Assembly: GCA_035689185.1 (NCBI GenBank)
Contig: DASSLY010000044.1
Span: 1 to 64,000 of the forward strand
Length of the DNA stretch: 64,000 nt
From: DASSLY01 sp035689185
Lineage (GTDB): Bacteria > Actinomycetota > Actinomycetes > Actinomycetales > Dermatophilaceae
Reading direction: 5' to 3'
Shown here: one piece after another, positions 8,469-16,725 of the stretch
How positions within the stretch are numbered: position 1 is the stretch's first letter
Layout: every line of letters begins with the position of its first letter
Made by a program: the position numbers and the translations under genes
The notes under the pieces: model-generated
Database searches by the model: none
What the model was told of the DNA's origin: nothing
Seen by the model: the letters and a program-made list of their open reading frames with translations, nothing else

Positions 8469-10515
8469 CGCTCGCCGGGCAACGACGCTCGCGGCGGTGC
8501 TTGCCCTGCTGGGCGCGGTTGCCGGCCCGGCCGGCTCGGCCCGCGCCGAGACCTATCCGCGGCCCTCGGACTCCACCCTGCGCCTGGTCGGCCACGGCTG
8601 GGGGCACGGACACGGTATGTCGCAGTACGGCGCCCTGGGCGCGGCGCTGGCTGGGTTGTCCTGGCAGCAGATCACCGCCTTCTACTACCCGGGGACGGCA
8701 CGCACCGCCGTGGGCAACCCCACCTTGAAGGTGCTGGTCACCGGCGGGCTCGGCAGCATCTCCCGGGTCACGGTCCGGTCCGCGGCGGGGCTGTACGCCT
8801 CGTTCGGCCCGACCCGCACCGACCCGTGGGCGCTGCCGACGGCGGAGACGACCGGTCACGCCATCGTGGAGTACCGCATCGTCTCCACCGACCCCGTCCC
8901 CGGCGTCCCGAGCCGGGCGGTGCTGACCTACGTGCGTGACGACGGAAGGGTGGTGACCTGGAAGACCTCGCCGAACGGCCAGCTGAACATCGAGAACCGC
9001 AGCACCCACCTGGTCCGGGTCCTCAGCGCGGCCGGGTCGACGGTGGACTACCGCGGCGAGATCCGGGGCATCCTGCTCGGCGCGGCAGGAACCGAGACGA
9101 TGACCCCGGTGCTGGCCATCCCGATGGAGAGCTACCTGCGCAGCGTCGTGCCCAGCGAGATGCCGGCGTCCTGGTCGCGGCAGGCCGTCGCCGCCCAAGC
9201 CGTGGCGGCCCGCACCTACGCCTACTACGCGCTGCAGCACCCCCGCTCCAGCGCCTACCACATCTGCGACACCACGTCCTGCCAGGTGTTCAACGGCACC
9301 GCCGTGACCACGGCCTCCGGCAGCCGGACCAGCTATGAGTTCGCCTCCTCCGACGCTGCCGTGGCGGACACCGCCGGAGTCGTCCTGACCTACCGGGGCG
9401 TGACGGCGTTCGCCGAGTTCAGCTCCTCCAGCGGCGGCTGGACCGCCGACGGCGGCCAGCCCTACCTGGTGGCCCATCCCGACCCCTATGACGCCGTGTC
9501 GTCCAACCCGAACCACACCTGGCGCACCAGCGTCCCGGTGAGCCTGCTGGAGTCCGCCTACGGGATCGGCACCCTGCAGTCCGTGACCATCACCGCCCGG
9601 GACGGCCACGGGGACTGGGGCGGCCGGGTGAGGAACGCGGTCATCACCGGCAGCTCGGGCTCGGTGTCGGTGTCAGGGTCATCGCTTCGCAGCGTGCTGG
9701 GCCTGAAGTCGGAATGGTTCGCCTTCACCGCCGCCTCGACCGCCCCGTCCTACCCCCGCGACGTCAACGGCGACGGTTTCGCCGACGTGCTGGCGGTGGA
9801 TCCGCAGGGCAGCCGCCTGCGCGTCTACCGGGGCAACGGCGCTGGCGGCTGGCAGCCGACCATGGTGTTGCCCAGCACCGGCTGGACCGGCTTCCCCAAG
9901 CTGCTCACCGCCGGCGCCTGGGACGCGGACAGCCGCTCGGACGTGCTCGCCCAGCAGCCGAACGGCGACCTGCTGCTCTTCTCGGCCAACGCCGACGGCA
10001 CGCTGGCCGCTCCTCGCCCGGTGGGGTCGGGCTGGCAGGCCCTGAACACGGTGCTTCCGGCAGGCGACTTCGACGGCGACGGACGAGCCGACCTGCTGGG
10101 TCGTGAGGCAGCCACGGCGCGGTTGCTGCTCTACGCCGGTGACGGCCGCGGCGGTTTCCTGCGCAAGACGGTCGTCGGCACGGGTTGGAGCCCGTTCAAC
10201 CTCATCGTGTCGCCGGGGGACTTCGACGGTGACGGCCACAGCGACGTCCTCGCGCGCACGGCCACCGGGGCGCTCTACCTCTACCCCGGCAACGGCACCG
10301 GGGGATGGCGCAGCCGGCGCCTGGTCGGCACCGGGTGGCAGGTCTTCAACGCCGTCACCTCCCCTGGCGACTTCGACGGGGACGGCGCCGCGGACGTGCT
10401 TGCCCGGACCGCGGACGGTGCGCTCTGGCTCTACCCGGGCAACGGCTCGGCCGGGTGGCACGCCCGGCGGCAGGTCGGCTCCGGCTGGCAGATCTTCAGC
10501 GCGATCCTGCGCTAG
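8455..10515 (+). CDS. Secreted SpoIID/LytB-domain protein with FG-GAP repeats
   Basis: Exported 686-residue protein. A signal peptide (residues 1-31, ending GSARA) is followed by GHGWGHGHGMSQYGA. This motif usually sits at the C-terminal end of SpoIID domains; here it is near residue 43. The SpoIID core appears at about 215-330 with VVPSEMPASWSRQAVAAQA and a Cys pair in CDTTSCQVF. About five FG-GAP repeats (DFDGDG..DVLAR) fill residues 430-686. SpoIID proteins are lytic transglycosylases or denuded-glycan binders. The ATG lies inside the end of the preceding amidase gene in another frame, implying coupled expression and a joint role at the wall. Confidence 0.85.
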   Translation: MSWASARRATTLAAVLALLGAVAGPAGSARAETYPRPSDSTLRLVGHGWGHGHGMSQYGALGAALAGLSWQQITAFYYPGTARTAVGNPTLKVLVTGGLGSISRVTVRSAAGLYASFGPTRTDPWALPTAETTGHAIVEYRIVSTDPVPGVPSRAVLTYVRDDGRVVTWKTSPNGQLNIENRSTHLVRVLSAAGSTVDYRGEIRGILLGAAGTETMTPVLAIPMESYLRSVVPSEMPASWSRQAVAAQAVAARTYAYYALQHPRSSAYHICDTTSCQVFNGTAVTTASGSRTSYEFASSDAAVADTAGVVLTYRGVTAFAEFSSSSGGWTADGGQPYLVAHPDPYDAVSSNPNHTWRTSVPVSLLESAYGIGTLQSVTITARDGHGDWGGRVRNAVITGSSGSVSVSGSSLRSVLGLKSEWFAFTAASTAPSYPRDVNGDGFADVLAVDPQGSRLRVYRGNGAGGWQPTMVLPSTGWTGFPKLLTAGAWDADSRSDVLAQQPNGDLLLFSANADGTLAAPRPVGSGWQALNTVLPAGDFDGDGRADLLGREAATARLLLYAGDGRGGFLRKTVVGTGWSPFNLIVSPGDFDGDGHSDVLARTATGALYLYPGNGTGGWRSRRLVGTGWQVFNAVTSPGDFDGDGAADVLARTADGALWLYPGNGSAGWHARRQVGSGWQIFSAILR

Positions 10516-10529
10516 CGGCTAGCGCAGGA
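10505..10529. terminator. Inverted repeat across two convergent stop codons
   Basis: TCCTGCGCTAGC at 10505-10516 is the perfect reverse complement of GCTAGCGCAGGA at 10518-10529, with a single G between. Both convergent genes (SpoIID-type on plus, scoB on minus) end in CCTGCGCTAG, so the stem covers both TAG stops. The loop would have to open to several bases. No T-run is visible, so use as a bidirectional terminator is inference. Confidence 0.45.
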
Positions 10530-11145
10530 CCGCCCCGGTCTTGGCGCGCACCTCGGCCTCGGTGACTCCGGGCGCCAGCTCGCGCAGGACCAGCCCCTCG
10601 GCGGCGACGTCGAGCACCGCGAGGTCGGTGATCACCCGGTGGACGACCCCCTTGCCCGTCAGCGGCAGCGTGCACTCGGGCAGGATCTTGTGGCTGCCGT
10701 CCCGGGCGACGTGCTCCATCAGCACGATCACCCGGCGGGCGCCGTGCACCAGGTCCATCGCCCCGCCCATCCCCTTGACCATCTTCCCGGGAATCATCCA
10801 GTTGGCGATGTCGCCGCGCTCGCTCACCTGCATCGCCCCCAGGATCGCGGCGTCCACCTTGCCGCCGCGGATCATCCCGAAGCTGGTGGCGCTGTCGAAG
10901 AAGCTCGCCCCGCGACGCACGGTCACTGTCTCCTTGCCGGCGTTGATCAGGTCCGGGTCCTCCTGCCCGGCCACCGGGTACGCCCCGACGCCGAGGATGC
11001 CGTTCTCGCTCTGCAGCACGATCTCCACGTCGTCGGGCACGTAGTTCGGCACCAAGGTCGGCAGCCCGATGCCCAGGTTGACGTAGGACCCGTCGGCCAG
11101 CTCCCGGGCCGCGCGGGCGGCCATCTCCGCTCTGCTGAGAGCCAC
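10519..11145 (-). CDS. scoB: 3-oxoacid CoA-transferase subunit B
   Basis: Beta subunit of a heterodimeric family I CoA-transferase, which moves CoA between succinyl-CoA and a 3-oxoacid such as acetoacetate or 3-oxoadipate. The 208-residue chain shows YVNLGIGLPTLVPNY near residue 20 and LQSENGILGVG near 45, the conserved S-E-N-G containing the catalytic-type glutamate. The GTG at 11145 is chosen because it follows GGGAGGG (11151-11157) and lies one base after the scoA stop. Substrate choice between ketone-body and 3-oxoadipate degradation cannot be made from these sequences. Confidence 0.9.
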   Translation of the reverse strand: MALSRAEMAARAARELADGSYVNLGIGLPTLVPNYVPDDVEIVLQSENGILGVGAYPVAGQEDPDLINAGKETVTVRRGASFFDSATSFGMIRGGKVDAAILGAMQVSERGDIANWMIPGKMVKGMGGAMDLVHGARRVIVLMEHVARDGSHKILPECTLPLTGKGVVHRVITDLAVLDVAAEGLVLRELAPGVTEAEVRAKTGAVLR

Positions 11146-11146
11146 C

Positions 11147-11968
11147 TCAGCCCTCCCGTTGCCCCTCGGTGCCCGGTCCGGCACCACCCTGCGGTATGCC
11201 GGGCTGCCGGGTCGTGCGCCGTTCGATCCGCTTGGTGGCGGCTTGGTCCGGCGTCAACGGGAGCACCCGCTGCACGTAGATGCCGGGCAGGTGGACCTGG
11301 TCGGGGTCCAGCTCGCCCGGCTCGACCAGCTGCTCCACCTCGGCCACGGTGACCCGCCCGGCCATGGCGGCGAGCGGGTTGAAGTTGCGCGAGCTGAGCC
11401 GGAAGGCCAGGTTGCCTAACCGGTCCCCCTTCCACGCCCGCACCAGGGCGAAGTCGGTCGTGATCGCCTCCTCGAGCACGTACGCGCGGGTGCTGCCGGC
11501 CATGGTGAGCTGCCGGGTCTCCTTCGCCGGGGAGGCCAGCGCGACGGTGCCGTCCGCGGCATACCGCCAGGGCAGCCCGCCCTCGGCGACCTGAGTCCCG
11601 ACCCCGGTCGCGGTGAAGAAGGCCGGGATGCCGGCGCCGCCGGCGCGCAGCTTCTCCGCCAGGGTGCCCTGCGGCGTGAGCTCGACCTCCAGCTCACCGG
11701 ACAGGAACTGCCGCTCGAACTCCTTGTTCTCCCCGACGTAGGAACTGGTCATCCGGGCGATCCGGTGATCGGCGAGCAGGATGCCCAGCCCCCAGTCGTC
11801 GACGCCACAGTTGTTGGAGACGCAGTGCAAGCCGGTGACGCCCAGGTCGTGCACGGCCTGGATGAGCACCGAGGGGATGCCGCACAGGCCGAACCCCCCG
11901 ACGGCCAGCGAGCTGCCGGCCACGATCCCCTCGACCGCCTCGGCGGCGTCACGGACGACCTTGTCCAT
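11147..11968 (-). CDS. scoA: 3-oxoacid CoA-transferase subunit A
   Basis: Alpha subunit of the same CoA-transferase. The N-terminus MDKVVRDAAEAVEGIVAGSS and the glycine-rich VGGFGLCGIPSVLI (about residues 22-36) form the CoA-binding fingerprint of subunit A. GTLAEKLRAGGAGIPAFFT near 105 is also conserved. The start is ATG at 11968; an open frame runs farther upstream but only through repeats. It is first in the operon with scoB directly behind. The last 30 or so residues are Gly/Arg/Thr-rich and probably disordered. 273 residues. Confidence 0.9.
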   Translation of the reverse strand: MDKVVRDAAEAVEGIVAGSSLAVGGFGLCGIPSVLIQAVHDLGVTGLHCVSNNCGVDDWGLGILLADHRIARMTSSYVGENKEFERQFLSGELEVELTPQGTLAEKLRAGGAGIPAFFTATGVGTQVAEGGLPWRYAADGTVALASPAKETRQLTMAGSTRAYVLEEAITTDFALVRAWKGDRLGNLAFRLSSRNFNPLAAMAGRVTVAEVEQLVEPGELDPDQVHLPGIYVQRVLPLTPDQAATKRIERRTTRQPGIPQGGAGPGTEGQREG

Positions 11969-12096
11969 GGGTCGGACTCTAACCGGTGCGGCGTCCAGCC
12001 GTGCCGGCCACCGTGCCGGCCACCGTGCCGGCCACCGTGTCGGCCCTCGTGCCGGCCACCGTGCCGGCCACCGGGTCAGCCACCGTGTCGGCCCTC
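11969..12096. repeat. 12-bp tandem repeat GTGCCGGCCACC
   Basis: About eight imperfect copies of GTGCCGGCCACC or GTGTCGGCCCTC run between the scoA start and the first 75-bp repeat. The scoA promoter must lie in or near this block. Some open frames cross it, but their peptides are only low-complexity repeats (PATVPATVPA), so no gene is called. Confidence 0.75.
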
Positions 12097-12594
12097 GTGA
12101 CGGGGAAGTGGCTGCCCCACCAGCCGCTACGCCGTCACGGTCTCCGTCACGCCCTCGGCGGCGGCCCGTGACGGCCACCGTGCCGTAGCCCCGAGCCGTG
12201 GCCCCGTGACGTGGCCCCGTGACGGCCCTCGTGACGGGGAAGCGGCTGCCCCACCAGCCGCTACGCCGTCACGGTCTCCGTCACGCCCTCGGCGGCGGCC
12301 GTGACGGCCACCGTGCCGTGGCCCCGAGCCGTGGCCCCGTGCCGTGGCCCCGTGCCGTGGCCCCGTGCCGTGGCCCCGTGACGGCCCTCGCGACGGGGAA
12401 GTGGCTGCCACACCAGCCGCTACGCCGTCACGGTTTCCGTCACGCCCTCGGCGGCGGCCCGTGACGGCCACTGTGCCGTGGCCCCCGTGACGTGGCCCCG
12501 TGACGTGGCCCCGTGACGCCCCTCGTGACGGGGAAGTGGCTGCCCCACCAGCCGCTACGCCGTCACGGTCGCCGTCACGCCCTCGGCGGCGGCC
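12092..12594. repeat. Four copies of a 75-bp repeat containing a duplicated gene 3' end
   Basis: Near-identical 75-bp units lie at 12092-12166, 12226-12300, 12385-12459 and 12520-12594, separated by variable GTGACGTGGCCCC-type filler. Read on the minus strand, each unit encodes AAAEGVTETVTA or a close variant followed by TAG, then about 37 bases containing complementary GGCTG/CAGCC and GTGACGG/CCGTCAC words. The copy at 12520-12594 is the real end of the TIGR03089-like gene. The other three are orphan copies of its last codons, stop and possible terminator. Confidence 0.9.
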
Positions 12595-13337
12595 AGCCGC
12601 GAGACGCGCTCAGGACTCGTGCCGCGGAACAGGACAACGGAACCGTCGACGGCGAACGCCGCGAGAGTCGCGGTGAGGGCCTCGACCAGGGTCGGCTCGC
12701 CGGTCAAGGCCAGCCGGGTGCCGGCCGGCCAGCCCCGGTCACCGACCCAGTCGGCACCAGCGGGCTCGCTCGGCTCGAACCGGTCCCCGTACGTCGCCAG
12801 CTCCCGGGCCTCGTCCATCGCCGCAGGGTGCACCGGCCCCGGGTGGGACCGGGACAGCGCCGCGAGCGTGACCACGATGTCGGCCAGAGCGTCGCTGTCG
12901 CTGACCACGACAGCCGCATCGCCATCGCCGTCACGGTCGCCGTCACGGTCGCCGTCACGGTCCCCGTCACGGTCGCCGTCACGGTCGTCGGCACGGTCGT
13001 CGGCACGGTCGCCGTCACGGTCGTCGGCACCGTCGTCGGCACCGTCGCCGGCACGATCAGCGTCCCGCTGCGGGAGGACCTGCGCGCCCACCGCCCACGT
13101 CGCCAGCGCCCAGTAGAGCGTCCGCCAATGCAGTGCCGGCAGGGCGAGCCGGACCCTCGAACCAGGCCCGGCGGCATACCCATCGGTGAGCGCGTTGGCG
13201 GCCTTGGCGACCCAGTTGGCCAGCACCCGCGCGGACAGCTCGACCCGTTCTCCCACGATGTCGTCGTAGCAGGTCACCCGGGGGCGGGCCGGGTCCGACC
13301 GCAGCATCGCCGTCAGAACGTCGTTCGGTGTGGGCAC
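12555..13337 (-). CDS. TIGR03089-like protein (AMP-ligase-related N-terminal region) with an Asp-rich repeat insert
   Basis: About 260 residues beginning V-PTPNDVLTAMLRSDPARP at GTG 13337. The pattern of a substrate-opening N-terminus (TCYDD), VELSARVLANWVAKAANAL and GSRVRLALPAHWR-like text resembles the start of acyl-CoA/AMP ligases, as in the actinobacterial TIGR03089 family found beside envelope glycan genes. No complete ATP-binding ligase core is present. Residues about 100-143 are a (DGDR/DDRA)n insert encoded by GACGGCGACCGT-like dodecamers. The C-terminus VTATVTA is encoded by the same word in another frame. The start lies 37 bases from the divergent membrane gene. Function is unknown. 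Confidence 0.65.
   Translation of the reverse strand: MPTPNDVLTAMLRSDPARPRVTCYDDIVGERVELSARVLANWVAKAANALTDGYAAGPGSRVRLALPALHWRTLYWALATWAVGAQVLPQRDADRAGDGADDGADDRDGDRADDRADDRDGDRDGDRDGDRDGDRDGDGDAAVVVSDSDALADIVVTLAALSRSHPGPVHPAAMDEARELATYGDRFEPSEPAGADWVGDRGWPAGTRLALTGEPTLVEALTATLAAFAVDGSVVLFRGTSPERVSRLAAAEGVTATVTA
12910..13052 (-). repeat. 12-bp minisatellite inside the TIGR03089-like gene
   Basis: On the plus strand, GTCGCCGTCACG and variants (GTCGTCGGCACG) repeat about twelve times. They encode alternating Asp-Gly-Asp-Arg and Asp-Asp-Arg-Ala on the minus strand. All copies stay in frame, so length changes would lengthen or shorten the acidic loop without breaking the gene. Confidence 0.85.
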
Positions 13338-13374
13338 GCGGATGAGCGTAGGTGAGCGCGGTAGCGTCGCCGTC

Positions 13375-15441
13375 GTGGCGGACCGGGACGTGTTCGACCT
13401 GCCGCTGCTGCGCGGGGAACGGTTCGGGGCGCTGGTGCTGGCCCGGGTCGTGGTGGCGGCGGGCTTGCTGACCGTTCTGGTCAGCGCGTGCTGCGCGGCG
13501 CTCGCGCCGTTGGGGCTGTGGACTCCGGCGCTGGCCTTGCCGCTGCTGCTCGTGCTGACCGCGGTGGCGGTCCGGCTGAGCGCGCCGGTGAGCGTTCGGC
13601 CGCTGCCCGTGTGGACTTCGCTCACCCTGGTCGGTCTGGCGCTCGGCACCGCGCTGTGGGCCGGGCTGACCCACACCCAGCAGGTGCTACCCCGGCGCGA
13701 CGCGGGGTCCTACGCGCAGGCGGCCACGGTGCTGGCGACGGTCCACCGCACCCCACTCGAGGTTCCCGCCCGCCTGGTCGGCACGGCGCTGTCGGTCGAG
13801 GGGGTGACCCTGGCCAGCCCCGCGTTCTACCAGGTCGGGTCACTTCCGGCGCCGAAGGTGCAGCCCCAGTTCCTGATCGGCGCGCCGGCGTGGTACTCGG
13901 TGGGCCGCTGGCTGGGCGGGACCACGGGCATGCTGGTGACACCTGCCCTGTTCGGCGGGCTGGCCGTGCTGGCGGTCGGGTTGCTCACGGCCGCGGCAGT
14001 CGGCGCGAGGTGGGCGCCGCTCGGCTCCCTGGCGGTGGCGGTGGGCTTTCCGTTCCTGCACACCGCGCGCGCGACATACTCCGAGCCACCGGCGCTGCTC
14101 GTCCTGCTCGCCGGGCTGCTGGTGCTGACCGCGGCGACCCAGGCCGGGGGGCGAGGCCGGTGGCGCAACGCCCGCCGCCTGGGGCTGCTGGCGGGGGTGC
14201 TGGTGGGCGGCGCCGCGTTTGTCCGGGCCGACGCGTTGCGCGAGACCATCCTGCTGCTACCGGTCGCGGCGTTGCTGGTGGTGCGCCGGGACGGGCCGGG
14301 CTGGTCGCTGCTCGCCGGGGCCGGCGTGTCGACCGGGCTGGCTGGGGTCGCAGGGCTGGGGCTGTCCTACCGGTACCTGGGCGACATCGCGGCGTCGTTG
14401 GTGCCACTGCTGGTCGGCGGCGTGGTGCTGGCGGCAGGTATGGCCGTGGTGGTCCTGCTGGCCCGTCGCGGGGCTCACCTGCCCGCCCCGGTATGCCGGG
14501 TGCTCCCCTGGGCGTCGCCGGCGGGGGTCCTGCTCGTGGGGGCGGTGCTCGCGACCAGGCCGTTCTGGACCACGGTGCGGCAGTCGGCCCTGGACCCGGG
14601 CGCCCGGGTGGTGGCCGGGCTGCAGGCGCGGCAGGGCCTGCCGGTGGACGGGGGGCGCACGTACGCCGAGCAGACCCTGGAGTGGACCTCCTGGTGGGTG
14701 GGCCCGGCCGCGGTCGCGGTGACCTTCCTGGTGCTCGCGTTCGCGGCGCAGCGGCTCGCGACGGCGTGGGTGGCGGCGCAGCCTCTGCCCGCCTGGACCG
14801 GTGCGGCGGTGGTGGCGTTCGGCTCGTCGGTGCTGACCTGGTACCGGCCGGGGATCACCCCCGACCACCCCTGGGCCGACCGCCGGCTGCTGGTCAGCCT
14901 GGCGATGGTGGCCGTATGCAGCGTGGGGGCGTGCGCGTGGGTGACCCGGTGGGCGGCGCGCCGGATGCCCGCCACCGTGCTGGCCTTGGTCGGGCTGGCC
15001 GCGCCGGTGCTGCTCATCGGGCCGTCCCTGCTGGCCACCTGGCCGCACCGCGCCGAGCGGGTCGAGGCAGGCGAGGTCGCGGCGGTGGACACGGTCTGCG
15101 CGGCGTTCGCACCCGGTGAGGTGGCGCTCATGGTCGACGACCGGGCCGCCAACGAGTGGCCCCAGGTGCTGCGCGGGACCTGCCGGGTGCCGGCCCTGTC
15201 GCTGACCTCCGCGGTCCGGCGCGACGACGCCGCACGCCGGTCCGCCGTGGCGTCGGTGCGAGTTGCCGTCGAGGCGGCCGGCGGTCGGCTGGTGCTGCTC
15301 GCAGCCGACTCACCCGACCGGCTCGGCGGTCGCGCGCGCCGGACGCTGGATGTCACCGTGCTGGAGGACGCGCGGCTGCTGGAGCGGCGACCGGACCATC
15401 TGGTTGCCCTGCCGCTGCAGGTGTGGCTGGCACCGGCCTGA
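13375..15441 (+). CDS. Multi-pass membrane protein, GT-C glycosyltransferase-like
   Basis: Integral membrane protein of 688 residues with about a dozen hydrophobic helices and a soluble C-terminal tail (about 560-688). After the first helices, HTQQVLPRRDAGSYAQA carries an acidic residue in the position where GT-C enzymes (ArnT/PMT type) hold their catalytic Asp, and RATYSEPPALLVLL resembles their later loops. This suggests transfer of a sugar from a polyprenyl phosphate carrier to an envelope polymer, but the family is not certain. GTG 13375 (VADRDVFDLP) is favoured; the in-frame ATG at 13342 would nearly overlap the divergent gene. It heads a run of envelope glycan genes. Confidence 0.65.
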   Translation: MADRDVFDLPLLRGERFGALVLARVVVAAGLLTVLVSACCAALAPLGLWTPALALPLLLVLTAVAVRLSAPVSVRPLPVWTSLTLVGLALGTALWAGLTHTQQVLPRRDAGSYAQAATVLATVHRTPLEVPARLVGTALSVEGVTLASPAFYQVGSLPAPKVQPQFLIGAPAWYSVGRWLGGTTGMLVTPALFGGLAVLAVGLLTAAAVGARWAPLGSLAVAVGFPFLHTARATYSEPPALLVLLAGLLVLTAATQAGGRGRWRNARRLGLLAGVLVGGAAFVRADALRETILLLPVAALLVVRRDGPGWSLLAGAGVSTGLAGVAGLGLSYRYLGDIAASLVPLLVGGVVLAAGMAVVVLLARRGAHLPAPVCRVLPWASPAGVLLVGAVLATRPFWTTVRQSALDPGARVVAGLQARQGLPVDGGRTYAEQTLEWTSWWVGPAAVAVTFLVLAFAAQRLATAWVAAQPLPAWTGAAVVAFGSSVLTWYRPGITPDHPWADRRLLVSLAMVAVCSVGACAWVTRWAARRMPATVLALVGLAAPVLLIGPSLLATWPHRAERVEAGEVAAVDTVCAAFAPGEVALMVDDRAANEWPQVLRGTCRVPALSLTSAVRRDDAARRSAVASVRVAVEAAGGRLVLLAADSPDRLGGRARRTLDVTVLEDARLLERRPDHLVALPLQVWLAPA

Positions 15442-15651
15442 GGTAGGGTCCGGCCGCGCTGGTGCCGGCCCCTGTGCGCCGTGGTGACACGCTCCCCGGT
15501 CGCCGCCGCGTGGTAGCGAGCGCGGGGCGCGTGGTCATCGGTCGCCGCTGCCTGGCCGCGGGCGCTGCGGCGTGTGGTCTCCGATCGCCGCCGCGTGGTG
15601 GCCGGGTCGTCACCGGCTCCGGCCAACGGGCGCGGGTAGGCTCCGAAGGCG
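15442..15651. other. Intergenic region with imperfect repeats
   Basis: 210 bases with a repeated CGCCGCCGCGTGGT-like word (around 15499, 15542 and 15587). No gene or clear promoter was seen. GAAGG at 15645-15649 is a weak ribosome site for the next gene. Confidence 0.5.
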
Positions 15652-16722
15652 ATGACCGACTTCCCCGCCCGCGCTCCGGTGACTACGACCGGTCCGCCCA
15701 CCGAGCTGGTCGAGACTCCCGTCCACCCAGCCGTGCGGCATACCGAGCCGGTGCCGTTCAGCCCGGCCGACCCCGACCCGCACGAGCTCGCGGCCCCGGC
15801 GCCCAAGGTGGCCGGAGGCACCGAGGCCGACCCGGCGCCATACGTGACGGTCGTCCTGCCGTGCTACAACGAGGGCGAGCACGTGGTGCAGGAGCTCGCG
15901 CGGATCGCCTGCGCGATGGACGCCAGCGAGTTCAGCTACGAGCTGCTGTGCATCGACGACGCGTCGACCGACGACACCCTGGCGGTGCTGCAGGCCGCTC
16001 GGGACCGCTACCCGCACCTGCGCGTGCTGGCGTTCCGGCGCAACGGCGGGTCCGGGACCGCCCGGCGGATCGGCACCCAGCAGGCACATGGCCAGATCGT
16101 GGTTTGGACCGACGCGGACATGACGTACGAGAACGAGCGCATCCCCGACCTGGTCCGGATCCTGCACGAGGACGACACCTATGACCAGGTCGTGGGGGCC
16201 CGCACGACCGAGGAGGGCACCCACAAATGGGCCCGGGTGCCGGCCAAGTGGGCGATCCGCAAGATCGCCGAGCGGCTGTCCAACCAGCGCATCCCGGACC
16301 TCAACTCCGGGCTGCGCGCCTTCCGGCGCCAGGTGGCACTGCCCTACCTGCGGCTGCTGCCGCCCGGTTTCTCCTGCGTCACCACGCTCACCCTGGCGTT
16401 CCTGCAGAACCAGCACGACATCAAGTACGTCCCCACTGCCTACGCAAAAAGGGCGGGGGAGAGCAAGTTTCACTTCATTCGCGATGCGTACCGCTACATC
16501 CTGCAGGTGCTGCGCATGGTGGTGTACTTCGACCCGCTGAAGGTCCTGCTTCCGCCGGCGCTGTGGATGTTCGCGGTCGGTGTGGTCAAGGCGGTCGTGG
16601 ACATGGTGCGCCACCCGTTCTACTTCCCGGCCTCCACCGTGCTGCTGCTGGTCAGCAGCATCCTGGTCGGGTCGCTCGCCCTGCTGGCCGACCTGGTGGT
16701 CCGCTCCCGCGACGGGGTCTGA
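15652..16722 (+). CDS. GT2 glycosyltransferase, polyprenyl-phosphate sugar type
   Basis: Membrane-anchored family 2 glycosyltransferase of 356 residues, likely transferring a nucleotide sugar to polyprenyl phosphate or to a growing glycan. After a Pro-rich N-terminal stretch, the GT-A domain starts at VTVVLPCYNEGEHVVQE (about residue 65), with LCIDDASTDDT and VWTDADMTYEN supplying the aspartates that bind metal and nucleotide. DLNSGLRAFRR follows near 222. Two hydrophobic segments at about 300-350 anchor the C-terminus. The next gene starts three bases after its stop, so the two are probably co-transcribed. Confidence 0.85.
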   Translation: MTDFPARAPVTTTGPPTELVETPVHPAVRHTEPVPFSPADPDPHELAAPAPKVAGGTEADPAPYVTVVLPCYNEGEHVVQELARIACAMDASEFSYELLCIDDASTDDTLAVLQAARDRYPHLRVLAFRRNGGSGTARRIGTQQAHGQIVVWTDADMTYENERIPDLVRILHEDDTYDQVVGARTTEEGTHKWARVPAKWAIRKIAERLSNQRIPDLNSGLRAFRRQVALPYLRLLPPGFSCVTTLTLAFLQNQHDIKYVPTAYAKRAGESKFHFIRDAYRYILQVLRMVVYFDPLKVLLPPALWMFAVGVVKAVVDMVRHPFYFPASTVLLLVSSILVGSLALLADLVVRSRDGV

Positions 16723-16725
16723 GCA

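Noticed and set aside
12092..12594. CRISPR or transposon ends
   Set aside because: Unit spacing is irregular, the filler is itself repetitive, and the unit is the duplicated 3' end of the adjacent gene.
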